From NCBI RefSeq assembly GCF_013284035.1, contig NZ_CP054141.1, positions 2,170,001-2,234,000 of the forward strand: DNA of 64,000 nt. Direction: 5' to 3'. Positions 52,830 to 60,506 of this stretch are shown here, in pieces. Source of the stretch: Flavobacterium sp. M31R6. Lineage in GTDB: Bacteria; Bacteroidota; Bacteroidia; Flavobacteriales; Flavobacteriaceae. Each line of letters opens with the position of its first letter. Positions within the stretch are counted from its first letter, which is position 1. Both the position numbers and the translations under genes were made by a program. The notes beneath the pieces are model-generated. The model searched no databases and was not told the DNA's origin. It saw only the letters and a list, made by a program, of their open reading frames with translations.

Positions 52830-53387
52830 TCAAGTCGTGTTTTTGAAGTTTTTATCAGGACTATTGAAATAAGTATAAACCGATTCTAAAAATAGCCTCA
52901 CTAACGCAAACCATGTCATCAGATCAATATGCTCATTCAGTTCAGGATCGTTTTGCAGTTCTATTGCGCTTTCTGAATCAAAATTTAAATTTTGTATTCT
53001 CTGCTGAAACTTTTGGTAGTAGTCTGTTCCAACCAGCGATATAACAACATAGAGCAGTTCATGTACAAACTGGGAGCAGGTAATAGATTTTAAAATATAC
53101 CTGAGACTATCAAACCGCTTATCAGCTGGATTTGGATTTTCTTTTAGTTCATAACAAAAATGTAGCAGTAATTGCAGGCAAGACAGCAATCCTGCTGTCT
53201 TGACGTCCTGTGTCTCCGCATCAATGATTTCAAGATCACCTGAAAGCAATTCTTCCAAATCGTATTCCTGCAAAAGGTCAGGATATCTGTCAAGTAGCAA
53301 ATCGAGCTTGGGATTTTTTAATTTATCGAGAAGTTCTGAAATCCCGCTTTCGAGATTCTTTTTTGAATTCTGCAAAAGCATATTCAA
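52830..53387 (-). CDS. Hypothetical island protein (185 aa)
   Basis: 185 residues with a TTG start; the first ATG is two codons later (53381). Leu-rich helical repeats (SELLDKLKNPKLDLLLDRYPDLLQEYDLEELLSG) and a helical C-terminal half with HELLYVVISLVGTDYYQKF. There is no membrane segment or known motif. It belongs with the neighbouring genes in one leftward block. The function is unknown. Confidence 0.55.
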   Translation of the reverse strand: MNMLLQNSKKNLESGISELLDKLKNPKLDLLLDRYPDLLQEYDLEELLSGDLEIIDAETQDVKTAGLLSCLQLLLHFCYELKENPNPADKRFDSLRYILKSITCSQFVHELLYVVISLVGTDYYQKFQQRIQNLNFDSESAIELQNDPELNEHIDLMTWFALVRLFLESVYTYFNSPDKNFKNTT

Positions 53388-53525
53388 TACTTTCTTTGCC
53401 TGTTCTGTTGATTTTACAAGTTTTTTTCTTTCTTAACGTTTTTATTATTTTTCATATTAAAAAAATTATAGTTTTTACAGTTGAGAATGTGCAGATATTA
53501 TATTCCGTTACTGGAAATGTTATCT

Positions 53526-54071
53526 TTAAGACTGTACATTATTTTTGATCTTTTCAATCCCTCTTTCACGCATAAGCTGACTTGCATCCAGCATTTTGAT
53601 TAAATAGATGTAGGGTGTGATCAAGTCATAATCAAATTCTTCGGTGCATCGAGACAGTGACAGGTGTATAACTTCAAATAGGAAGAATTCGAATTCATCA
53701 ATGGTTTTCTCGGCAAATGCTTTTTTAAATACAAGGAAAGGATTCTCATACTCTTCCATTGTCAAGGATGCCAGATGAAGTTTTGACTTACAGTCAGATG
53801 GTTTCTTGACTTTCCATTTTTTATTTTTGTACTGCAGGAGAAAACAAACTTTAAGAAAAGAGCGCAGAGCAGTATAGAAAACAATTACCTGTCCGGGATA
53901 ATCTTTTTTATACACTTTCTTTTTATGGACATATAAAAATGCTTCGCACAGTATCTCTTTATAGCAATCAAGATGGGCAAAGTCAAAAAAAGCCTCCAGC
54001 ACTTGAGAAGAACTTTTAATCTCATGGCCTGCCCAAAAAATAGATTCAAAGGATATTTTATTCTTTTTCAT
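53526..54071 (-). CDS. Hypothetical island protein (181 aa)
   Basis: 181 residues, basic and aromatic-rich (YKKDYPGQVIVFYTALRSFLKVCFLL). It begins 3 bases after the stop of the HEPN-like gene, so the two are translationally linked and probably act together. The helical content, with two long helix pairs, could be a second HEPN-like or partner domain, but no RxxxxH motif is visible. Unknown function. Confidence 0.55.
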   Translation of the reverse strand: MKKNKISFESIFWAGHEIKSSSQVLEAFFDFAHLDCYKEILCEAFLYVHKKKVYKKDYPGQVIVFYTALRSFLKVCFLLQYKNKKWKVKKPSDCKSKLHLASLTMEEYENPFLVFKKAFAEKTIDEFEFFLFEVIHLSLSRCTEEFDYDLITPYIYLIKMLDASQLMRERGIEKIKNNVQS

Positions 54072-54074
54072 AAT

Positions 54075-54950
54075 TTATACAGGTTCTTTATCGGTTTTCT
54101 CGGGTTCATTTTCCAATTCATTTTGTCGGTTAATTTCATTTTGTATCAAAATTTCCGCTTGCTCTTTGAATTTTTTGCACCTTTCTTCCACTATCTGATA
54201 ATATAAATAATCAACTTCGTTAGCCTTACTAAAACGCAATGTGTTGGGCTGTTGCTTAAGAAGTTTGAATATGGATTTGTCTTCACGGGTTTGTCGGGGG
54301 AAAAAATCTGCAGTTATGGTAGTAAAGTATTCGCAGAGATTAAATAAATACTCCAGTGCAAAATGATTAGGAGTGTAACCTATAAAGACACGGATCAAAG
54401 ACAAACAGATTTGCTCCACTATTTGATGAAGAGCGGACATTTTTACTTCATCTGAACTATAAGCATCATCATCATTATACACCCAGCCCCAGATTGTAGC
54501 AATATTATTCTTCCTCCATGCTATATAATGCGATGTGGATTTTAAATTTCTTTTTGGAGTTTCGCTAATATTTAAATAAGGAGGCTTGTTAATATCTTGA
54601 AATAACAGCTCTGCGTTCCGCATGATCTGCCAAAAGAAAAACTGCTGGTCTTGGCAAAGGTCTTTAAGACTCTGTACGTGGTGTATAAGAACAGTAGCGG
54701 TCAAAGAACCCTGAGTCTTTGTTTTTATCTTATCACTTATATCACTGCCCGCATTTTCTTTGGTCTCCTGTACAAAAACTAAGAGGTATAAATGACTATG
54801 TTCTTTTTGAAGTTCTTTATCAGGATAAATTTTCCTGCTCGAACTATAAATTGTTTCCTGCCTGCCAAAACAATAAATAGCAGATGTTTTAATGTGGTCT
54901 GTAATTACTTCCTTCAACTCTTTTTGCTGTGAAAATTCAATTGCATTCAT
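54075..54950 (-). CDS. Nucleotidyltransferase-like/HEPN-like fusion protein
   Basis: 291 residues. Residues 1 to about 115 follow the layout of a nucleotidyltransferase domain (IYCFGRQ in place of the FGSR loop, HLYLLVFV strand), but the GS and DxD catalytic residues are lost. Residues about 165-265 match the HEPN pattern: SALHQIVEQICLSLIRVFIGYTPNHFALEYLFNLC and then DFFPRQTREDKSIFKLLKQ. The RX4-6H RNase motif is not clear, so it may be a sensor or antitoxin-like form. It heads the leftward block of four. The assignment rests on pattern memory. Confidence 0.5.
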   Translation of the reverse strand: MNAIEFSQQKELKEVITDHIKTSAIYCFGRQETIYSSSRKIYPDKELQKEHSHLYLLVFVQETKENAGSDISDKIKTKTQGSLTATVLIHHVQSLKDLCQDQQFFFWQIMRNAELLFQDINKPPYLNISETPKRNLKSTSHYIAWRKNNIATIWGWVYNDDDAYSSDEVKMSALHQIVEQICLSLIRVFIGYTPNHFALEYLFNLCEYFTTITADFFPRQTREDKSIFKLLKQQPNTLRFSKANEVDYLYYQIVEERCKKFKEQAEILIQNEINRQNELENEPEKTDKEPV

Positions 54951-55110
54951 AATTTTAAATTTTTAGTTAATAATTATTTGAAAAATTGTATTTTTGTTTA
55001 AATACATAGCAAGTAAGCAATAGATTGTACCGTACCGAACTAACGGGAATTGTATCTCACAAAAGCGGGCTTGTTTTTTACCATAGCCTTTTTTTTAAAA
55101 GAATTTTAAA

Positions 55111-55118
55111 TACCTTTG
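55111..55118 (+). promoter_or_regulatory. -7 box immediately upstream of the XRE gene
   Basis: TACCTTTG fits TAnnTTTG and ends 4 bases before the ATG at 55123. Transcription would begin at or next to the start codon, giving a leaderless message. Confidence 0.45.
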
Positions 55119-55122
55119 AGTT

Positions 55123-55518
55123 ATGAATACAGCAACAAAACCAAAACATATTGGCAGGAATATCAGCCGAATTAGAGAGCTTAGAGGTATGAAACAAGAA
55201 GCATTGGCTAACGCTATTGGTGTAAGCCAACAATCTGTTTCTAATATTGAAGGAAGTGAAACTGTTGACGAAGAAAAACTACAAGCAATTGCTGAAGTGT
55301 TAGGCGTTTCAGCTGAGGCAATTAAAAACTATAGCGATGAAACGGTATTAAATGTTATAAATAATACTTTTACTAGTCATGATAGTTCAACAATTAATGC
55401 AATTAATATTCAACCAAATTTTAATCCCCTAGATAAAGTTGTTGAGTTATACGAACGTTTAGTTCAGACTGAAAAAGATAAAGTCGAGTATTTGGAAAAA
55501 TTACTAAAAGGAAAATAA
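55123..55518 (+). CDS. XRE-family transcriptional regulator
   Basis: 131 residues. The HTH lies at about 12-65: ISRIRELRGMKQEALANAIGVSQQSVSNIEG, a standard Cro/C1 domain. A middle linker rich in Asn/Thr and a C-terminal coiled coil (VVELYERLVQTEKDKVEYLEKLL) suggest dimerization. It is divergent from the HEPN-like block and may repress it or itself. A hairpin terminator follows directly, separating it from the defence-like cassette. Confidence 0.85.
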   Translation: MNTATKPKHIGRNISRIRELRGMKQEALANAIGVSQQSVSNIEGSETVDEEKLQAIAEVLGVSAEAIKNYSDETVLNVINNTFTSHDSSTINAINIQPNFNPLDKVVELYERLVQTEKDKVEYLEKLLKGK

Positions 55519-55546
55519 TCTTTTATAAAACATATATTAATTCAAA

Positions 55547-55578
55547 GAAAGAGACCCTCACGAGTCTCTTTCCTGTTT
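55547..55578 (+). terminator. Terminator after the XRE gene
   Basis: A 9-bp stem GAAAGAGAC/GTCTCTTTC with an 8-base loop, followed by CTGTTTT. The remaining spacer to 55784 is AT-rich with no gene. Confidence 0.7.
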
Positions 55579-55784
55579 TAGGCTATTGTTAAATTTTACT
55601 ACAGATCATTACAAATAAAACTAACACAATGGATAAAACTCTGTGTTTTTCCCTTACACCCTACACCCTAAATTTATTTTCACTATTTTTCACTTATTTT
55701 CACCAGTTTACGGTTTTCCACAAAGAACTATAGATTACTTTTTTGTAAGTTTGTAAGAATATGTCTTTTTTAAAATAAATTGAT

Positions 55785-56783
55785 TTGTCTACAAATAAAC
55801 ATGCTATAATCAGATATCAAACTTTAGATAGGTGCTTCCGGAATTCAGGGAGAAATTACGCTATTGACGATCTTGTAACGGAATGCAATAAATCAATTTA
55901 TGAATATTCAGGAATGGATGATGGAGTGAAGAAAAGACAGCTTTACGATGATATTAGATTTATGGAAAGTGATCAAGGTTGGAGCATAGAACTAAAAAAA
56001 GTAAAAGATGGTAGAAGAGTTTTTTACAAATATGAAAATTCTAACTTCTCTATTTCAAATCAACCATTAAATGAAACGGAAGCTAATCAACTTAGAGAAG
56101 CTTTATTAACATTAGATAGATTCAAAGGTTTACCACAATATAATTGGATTAATGAAATAAATGCAAGATTAGAATCTTCATTTAATTTAAAACAACAAAA
56201 CGATATTATAATCAGTTTTGAACAAAATGAGTACTTAAAAGGATTAGAATATATTCCAGAAATTTATAATGCAATCCTATATAAAAAAGTATTACATATT
56301 GAGTATAAGAATTTCAAAACTGAAAATTCAACTACTATTATAATCAATCCATATTATCTAAAGCAATATAACATGCGCTGGTTTTTATTTGGAAAATCGC
56401 ATGGCTATGAGACTATCACTAATTTGGCATTAGATCGAATAGAAAAAATTGCTTCAGGCAGTGAAGAATATATGGAAACAGATATCAATTTTAGCGAATA
56501 TTTTGAAGACGTTATTGGAGTTACAATTCCAAATGAAAATATTGTCGATATTGTTCTCAAAGTGGATAAAACATTAATTCCTTACATAACAACAAAACCA
56601 TTACATGGATCTCAAAAAATCAAAGAAAAAGATAATGATATTGAAGTTCACTTAAAATTAATTCCTAATTATGAATTAGAAACATTGATTTTATCTTTTG
56701 GCGAAAAAATTCAAGTTTTAAAGCCAATTACTCTAGTTGAAAAAGTAGAGGATAGAATCTATAAAATGATGAACAATTATTAA
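55785..56783 (+). CDS. WYL-domain transcriptional regulator
   Basis: 332 residues, TTG start (no in-frame ATG upstream of the HTH). An N-terminal winged helix (about 8-85, with a DDIRFMESDQGWSIE-like turn) precedes a WYL domain at about 165-230: LHIEYKNFKTENS, INPYYLKQYNMRWFLFGKSHG and LALDRIEKI. A C-terminal extension (WCX) ends in EKVEDRIYKMM. WYL regulators commonly head phage-defence operons (BrxR, CapW) and release their operator on sensing a nucleic-acid or nucleotide signal. A palindrome lies directly after its stop codon, ahead of the methyltransferase gene. Confidence 0.85.
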   Translation: MSTNKHAIIRYQTLDRCFRNSGRNYAIDDLVTECNKSIYEYSGMDDGVKKRQLYDDIRFMESDQGWSIELKKVKDGRRVFYKYENSNFSISNQPLNETEANQLREALLTLDRFKGLPQYNWINEINARLESSFNLKQQNDIIISFEQNEYLKGLEYIPEIYNAILYKKVLHIEYKNFKTENSTTIIINPYYLKQYNMRWFLFGKSHGYETITNLALDRIEKIASGSEEYMETDINFSEYFEDVIGVTIPNENIVDIVLKVDKTLIPYITTKPLHGSQKIKEKDNDIEVHLKLIPNYELETLILSFGEKIQVLKPITLVEKVEDRIYKMMNNY

Positions 56784-56798
56784 TGCACGTATAGTGCA
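56784..56798. promoter_or_regulatory. Candidate WYL-regulator operator
   Basis: TGCAC-GTATA-GTGCA is a perfect inverted repeat that begins at the base after the regulator's stop codon. It occupies the -33 region of the downstream TACATTTG box, where a bound repressor would block transcription. Confidence 0.5.
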
Positions 56799-56809
56799 CA
56801 AATACAATA

Positions 56810-56817
56810 TACATTTG
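56810..56817 (+). promoter_or_regulatory. -7 box of the methyltransferase gene
   Basis: TACATTTG, a full TAnnTTTG match, lies 20 bases before the ATG at 56838 and 11 bases after the palindrome. Confidence 0.5.
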
Positions 56818-56837
56818 CAAAGCAATTAGTAAAACAA

Positions 56838-59300
56838 ATGTTTATGTCAGATAAGTTAGGTATGGTAGATAATAAAATGATAAATGAAATTTCAGAAAAA
56901 ATTTGGTCATCTTTTAATATTTTAAGAGGTGAGATTAGTTCTGATGATTTTCATTTGGTATTATTTTTATTAACTATTAAGAGAATGGGTTTTAAATCAG
57001 AGTTTTTTTCAAATTCTATGGAAAACCAAGTTGCTCTTCTAGATTTTTTAAGTGACTATGACAATGTTAATGCTTCAAATATTATTGATGTTTATGGAGT
57101 TTATGATTCTTTGATCTATCGCTTACCAAACGAAAAACTCATACAATTATATTTCGTTATTGATTCTATAGATTCTAAAATATTGGATGACAATTTCTTA
57201 GAAATATTTGATTATATTTTATATAAGTTCTTACAATCTCTTGGTAAATTTTCTGGCGAATTTATTTTACCTATTGAGTTAAGTAGATTTATGATAAATA
57301 TTGCTAATCTTAAACATAAAGGAAGTATTTATAATCCTTTTGCTGGAGCAACTTCTTTCGGAGTTTTAGCTCCTGAAAACAGTAATTACATAGGTCAAGA
57401 AATTAATCAAACAACCTGGGTTGTAGGGGTGTTAAGATTATTAGCCACAAATTCATTTCATTCCAAATCATTGATTTTAGGAGATTCTATTAAACAATGG
57501 AATCCAAACAGCTTAAAGTATGATTTAATAATTGCATCACCACCTTTTGGAATGAGATTACCTTTTGGTGTTTCAGGAAAATGGGGAACAATCAGAAACT
57601 TTGAAAATTTTGCTATCGAAAAAGGGTTAGATGATTTAAAGAATGATGGTAAACTGGTTATTTTAGTTCCAGAAAGCTTCCTGTTTTCTAGTGGACAAAT
57701 TGCAAATTTGAGATACCATTTAATTGATCAAGATTTAATAGAATCGGTTATTTCATTTCCAAATGGAATTTTGCATCATACTGCTATCAAAACTTCTGTT
57801 TTAGTGATTAACAAATCTAAAAAAAATAAGGGATTTATTAATTTCATTATTGCTGATGATTTTGTAATTAATGGTGTGAATAGATCTAAAATTCTTAAAG
57901 ATTTAGATTTTGTTGAAACTATTTCAAAAGGAAAAGAAAGTAGTTTTTTAAGGAAAATTTCTATTGAAGAGGTTAAATCTCAGGATAGAGTTTTAGATTG
58001 TCAAAGATATTTTTTAGAAAATTTTGATGGTGTTAAATTAAATGAATTTGTAACTAGAATAAGGGGACAAAGATTCAATTCGGGTGAAAATGGTAAGTGG
58101 GTTAAAATTAAAGACCTAAAGGATGACAACCATAATTTTTATTTAGATGTTGATAAAGTTGAAGAAATTCCATTTATCAGACAAGTAAGTAAAATTGAAG
58201 AGAACTGTATATTGATTTCTAAAATTGGTAGAACTTTGAAACCTACTTTTTTTGAATTTAGTGGCGAATCTATTTATATTAATGATGATATTTTAGCATT
58301 AAGAGTAGATAAGAAAATTGCATTACCAATTTTTGTTGTAATGGAATTCTACAAAGATTATGTTGTAGAACAAGCTAATTCATTTAGAAAAGGTGCTGTT
58401 ATACCATTTTTAAAAGTTTCAGATATTTTATCCATAAAATTTGATTTACCTAATCTGCTTGAACAGCAAAAACAATTAGATTATTTTATTGAATTGACCT
58501 CTAAACTATATGATTTAGAGCAACAAAGAGACAATCTAAAGAGTGGTTTTAAAAAATATCAATTTGACGAATTTGCTTCGTTAAAGCATTCATTAGGAGC
58601 ACCAAGGCAAAATATTTTATCAAATTCAAAAACTTTAATTAGGTTTTTTGAGAATGACAATTCAAATGAATTTAAAGTAGTTAGTGCCAAGTTTTTTGAG
58701 CATTATGGTATTGAATTGCAAGAAGTTTTTAATCAATTTAAAAATGATATTAATCAAATAAGTACCATTCTTGAAAAAGGAGAAAATGGTCTGTTAGTTA
58801 ATGATTATAAGAAAGAACTAATTTCTTTATTTGAAATTAATAAATTTATAAATGGGCTATCAGATAATGGTTTTAATTTTAAAATTAGACCCAAACCTTT
58901 AAGCGAAGTTGATACTATTGAGAAATATTTTGAGTGTAATTTAACATTGTTGAAAATCCTTTTTGATAATATTTTTACAAACGCAAATAAATACGCTTTC
59001 GATAGTTTCGAAGAAACAAATGAAGTAGTCATTGAATTAGCTTTAATTGGTAATCAATTAGAGGTTTCTATAAAAAATAATGGTAGGCCTTTCCCTAAAA
59101 AATATAGTAAGGAGAAGTTTATTTCGAAATTTAGCACGAATAACACTAATAAAGGAAAAGGTATTGGTGGTTACGATATTAATAGAATAGCCGCATATTT
59201 TGAAAATGAGGATTGGACTATTGACTTAAATACAAATCCATTATATCCAGTAGTTTTTAAATTTTTATTCCCTATAAAAAATAGTGTAAATGAGCAATAA
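56838..59300 (+). CDS. N6-adenine-type DNA methyltransferase fused to a specificity domain and a histidine-kinase module
   Basis: 820 residues. The HsdM-like part has a helical N-terminus (1-150), SAM motif I IYNPFAGATSFG (residue 166 on) and motif IV ASPPFG (234-237; the usual NPPF Asn is Ser). Residues about 395-555 look like one type I specificity (HsdS) half: LNEFVTRIRGQRF and a closing PFLKVSDILSIKFDLP. Then come a coiled coil (about 555-575), an H-box-like ASLKHSLGAPRQNI with His584, and a GHKL ATPase with N-box DNIFTNANKYAF (near 710) and G-box NKGKGIGGYDINR (near 775). It starts an operon with a receiver protein, overlapping it by 11 bases. The likely role is DNA modification or sensing linked to phosphotransfer. 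Confidence 0.8.
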   Translation: MFMSDKLGMVDNKMINEISEKIWSSFNILRGEISSDDFHLVLFLLTIKRMGFKSEFFSNSMENQVALLDFLSDYDNVNASNIIDVYGVYDSLIYRLPNEKLIQLYFVIDSIDSKILDDNFLEIFDYILYKFLQSLGKFSGEFILPIELSRFMINIANLKHKGSIYNPFAGATSFGVLAPENSNYIGQEINQTTWVVGVLRLLATNSFHSKSLILGDSIKQWNPNSLKYDLIIASPPFGMRLPFGVSGKWGTIRNFENFAIEKGLDDLKNDGKLVILVPESFLFSSGQIANLRYHLIDQDLIESVISFPNGILHHTAIKTSVLVINKSKKNKGFINFIIADDFVINGVNRSKILKDLDFVETISKGKESSFLRKISIEEVKSQDRVLDCQRYFLENFDGVKLNEFVTRIRGQRFNSGENGKWVKIKDLKDDNHNFYLDVDKVEEIPFIRQVSKIEENCILISKIGRTLKPTFFEFSGESIYINDDILALRVDKKIALPIFVVMEFYKDYVVEQANSFRKGAVIPFLKVSDILSIKFDLPNLLEQQKQLDYFIELTSKLYDLEQQRDNLKSGFKKYQFDEFASLKHSLGAPRQNILSNSKTLIRFFENDNSNEFKVVSAKFFEHYGIELQEVFNQFKNDINQISTILEKGENGLLVNDYKKELISLFEINKFINGLSDNGFNFKIRPKPLSEVDTIEKYFECNLTLLKILFDNIFTNANKYAFDSFEETNEVVIELALIGNQLEVSIKNNGRPFPKKYSKEKFISKFSTNNTNKGKGIGGYDINRIAAYFENEDWTIDLNTNPLYPVVFKFLFPIKNSVNEQ

Positions 59301-60456
59301 AGTATATCATATTCTTTGGGTAGATGATGAACATGAAGTCATGCCTGCATTTAAGCGACTAGCATTAGATTATGATTTAAAATTAGTGCCTTTTAAATCA
59401 TTAGAAGCTGGAATGGCTGAACTAGAAAAAAATCTTGTTTTATATGATGGGGTTTTACTAGATGCAAAATTCTTTGAGAAAGAAGATGATATTCCAGACA
59501 CAGAAGATACAGATTATGTTCATAGAGCAAAGGAGCGTATTTTACAACTTCCAAAGAAATTTGATATTCATATTCTAACAGGTCAAGCCGAAGCTTTTGA
59601 TAGTCGAACTTTTAAACAAGCTTTTACGAAAGTGTTCCGTAAAGGTATTTCTGATGATGAAGATGCCATGTTTAATAGTTTGAAAGTTACAGCTGAGGGT
59701 CAGTTAGATTTTCAAATAAGAAATGAATACAAACGAGTATTTGAAATTGGTAATGAAAAATATTTAGGCTCAAAAATCTATGAACCAATAATCAATCTAT
59801 TGAAACAAATTAAGTCAACAAATGATTTTGAACCAACCAAGGATAATTTGTTGCCATTAAGGAAAATTATTGAAAATAGTTTTGATAAATTATTTGAATT
59901 GGGAATAATTCCAGAAGAAATCTACAAAGCTGGGTTAAATCCAACAGTTAAATTTTTGAGTAATAACAAAAATAATTCTGGATATAGTGCAGTTAAAGAT
60001 TTTATGCATCCATTTATGGCCTATTTCTTTGACAATCTAGTTTTTATTACCCAAGACAGTCAGCATGATAAAAAAGGATTAAAACTAAATGTGGATGAAT
60101 ATATTTCAAATATAAAATCACCTTATTTATTTAAGAGTTTAGTTTTTCAATTACTTGATTATTTGATTTGGTTAAAACAGTTTATTGACGAAAATTCTAA
60201 TCCAGAGGTTAATTCAAATTTGTGGACTAAAGAGAATATTGTTGAAATAGCTATAACTGAAACCGTTCTAAGAGGTCAATTACAACAAGATGAAAGACGT
60301 AATTACTACATTGGTCAGTGTTTATTTCCTTACACTAAAGTGGATGGAAAATATAATATTGGTGATACGTTAGAAATCACAAAAACAACACTAAACGATA
60401 AAACAACAAAAGATAAATATCCATTATTTGTTTTTAGTTTCAACAAACCTGACTAG
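59290..60456 (+). CDS. Receiver-domain protein with unknown output domain
   Basis: 388 residues, start inside the end of the methyltransferase-kinase gene. Residues 1-125 have the full receiver set: the acidic pair Asp12-Asp13 in ILWVDDEHE, phosphoacceptor Asp58 in VLLDAKFFE, Thr97 in HILTGQAEA and Lys118 in KVFRKG. The remaining 260 residues are helical with no known DNA-binding or enzyme motif. It should accept phosphate from the fused kinase module and pass a state change to an effector. This assignment is strong for the receiver and open for the output. Confidence 0.82.
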   Translation: MSNKVYHILWVDDEHEVMPAFKRLALDYDLKLVPFKSLEAGMAELEKNLVLYDGVLLDAKFFEKEDDIPDTEDTDYVHRAKERILQLPKKFDIHILTGQAEAFDSRTFKQAFTKVFRKGISDDEDAMFNSLKVTAEGQLDFQIRNEYKRVFEIGNEKYLGSKIYEPIINLLKQIKSTNDFEPTKDNLLPLRKIIENSFDKLFELGIIPEEIYKAGLNPTVKFLSNNKNNSGYSAVKDFMHPFMAYFFDNLVFITQDSQHDKKGLKLNVDEYISNIKSPYLFKSLVFQLLDYLIWLKQFIDENSNPEVNSNLWTKENIVEIAITETVLRGQLQQDERRNYYIGQCLFPYTKVDGKYNIGDTLEITKTTLNDKTTKDKYPLFVFSFNKPD

Positions 60457-60482
60457 CGCACATCTGCCGCACACATTAATTA

Positions 60483-60490
60483 TAGATTTG
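60483..60490 (+). promoter_or_regulatory. Internal -7 box before the STY4851-like gene
   Basis: TAGATTTG fits TAnnTTTG and lies in the 50-base gap. Just upstream, GCGCACA and CGCACAC form direct GCACA repeats, similar to half of the palindrome at 56784. Confidence 0.35.
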
Positions 60491-60506
60491 ATGAAAATTG
60501 AAATAT

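Noticed and set aside
56838..59300. Simple type I restriction-modification locus
   Set aside because: There is a methylase and a specificity-like region, but they are in one protein with a kinase module, and no HsdR-like gene is visible; the helicase at 63521 begins like a DUF1998-type defence helicase, not like HsdR.
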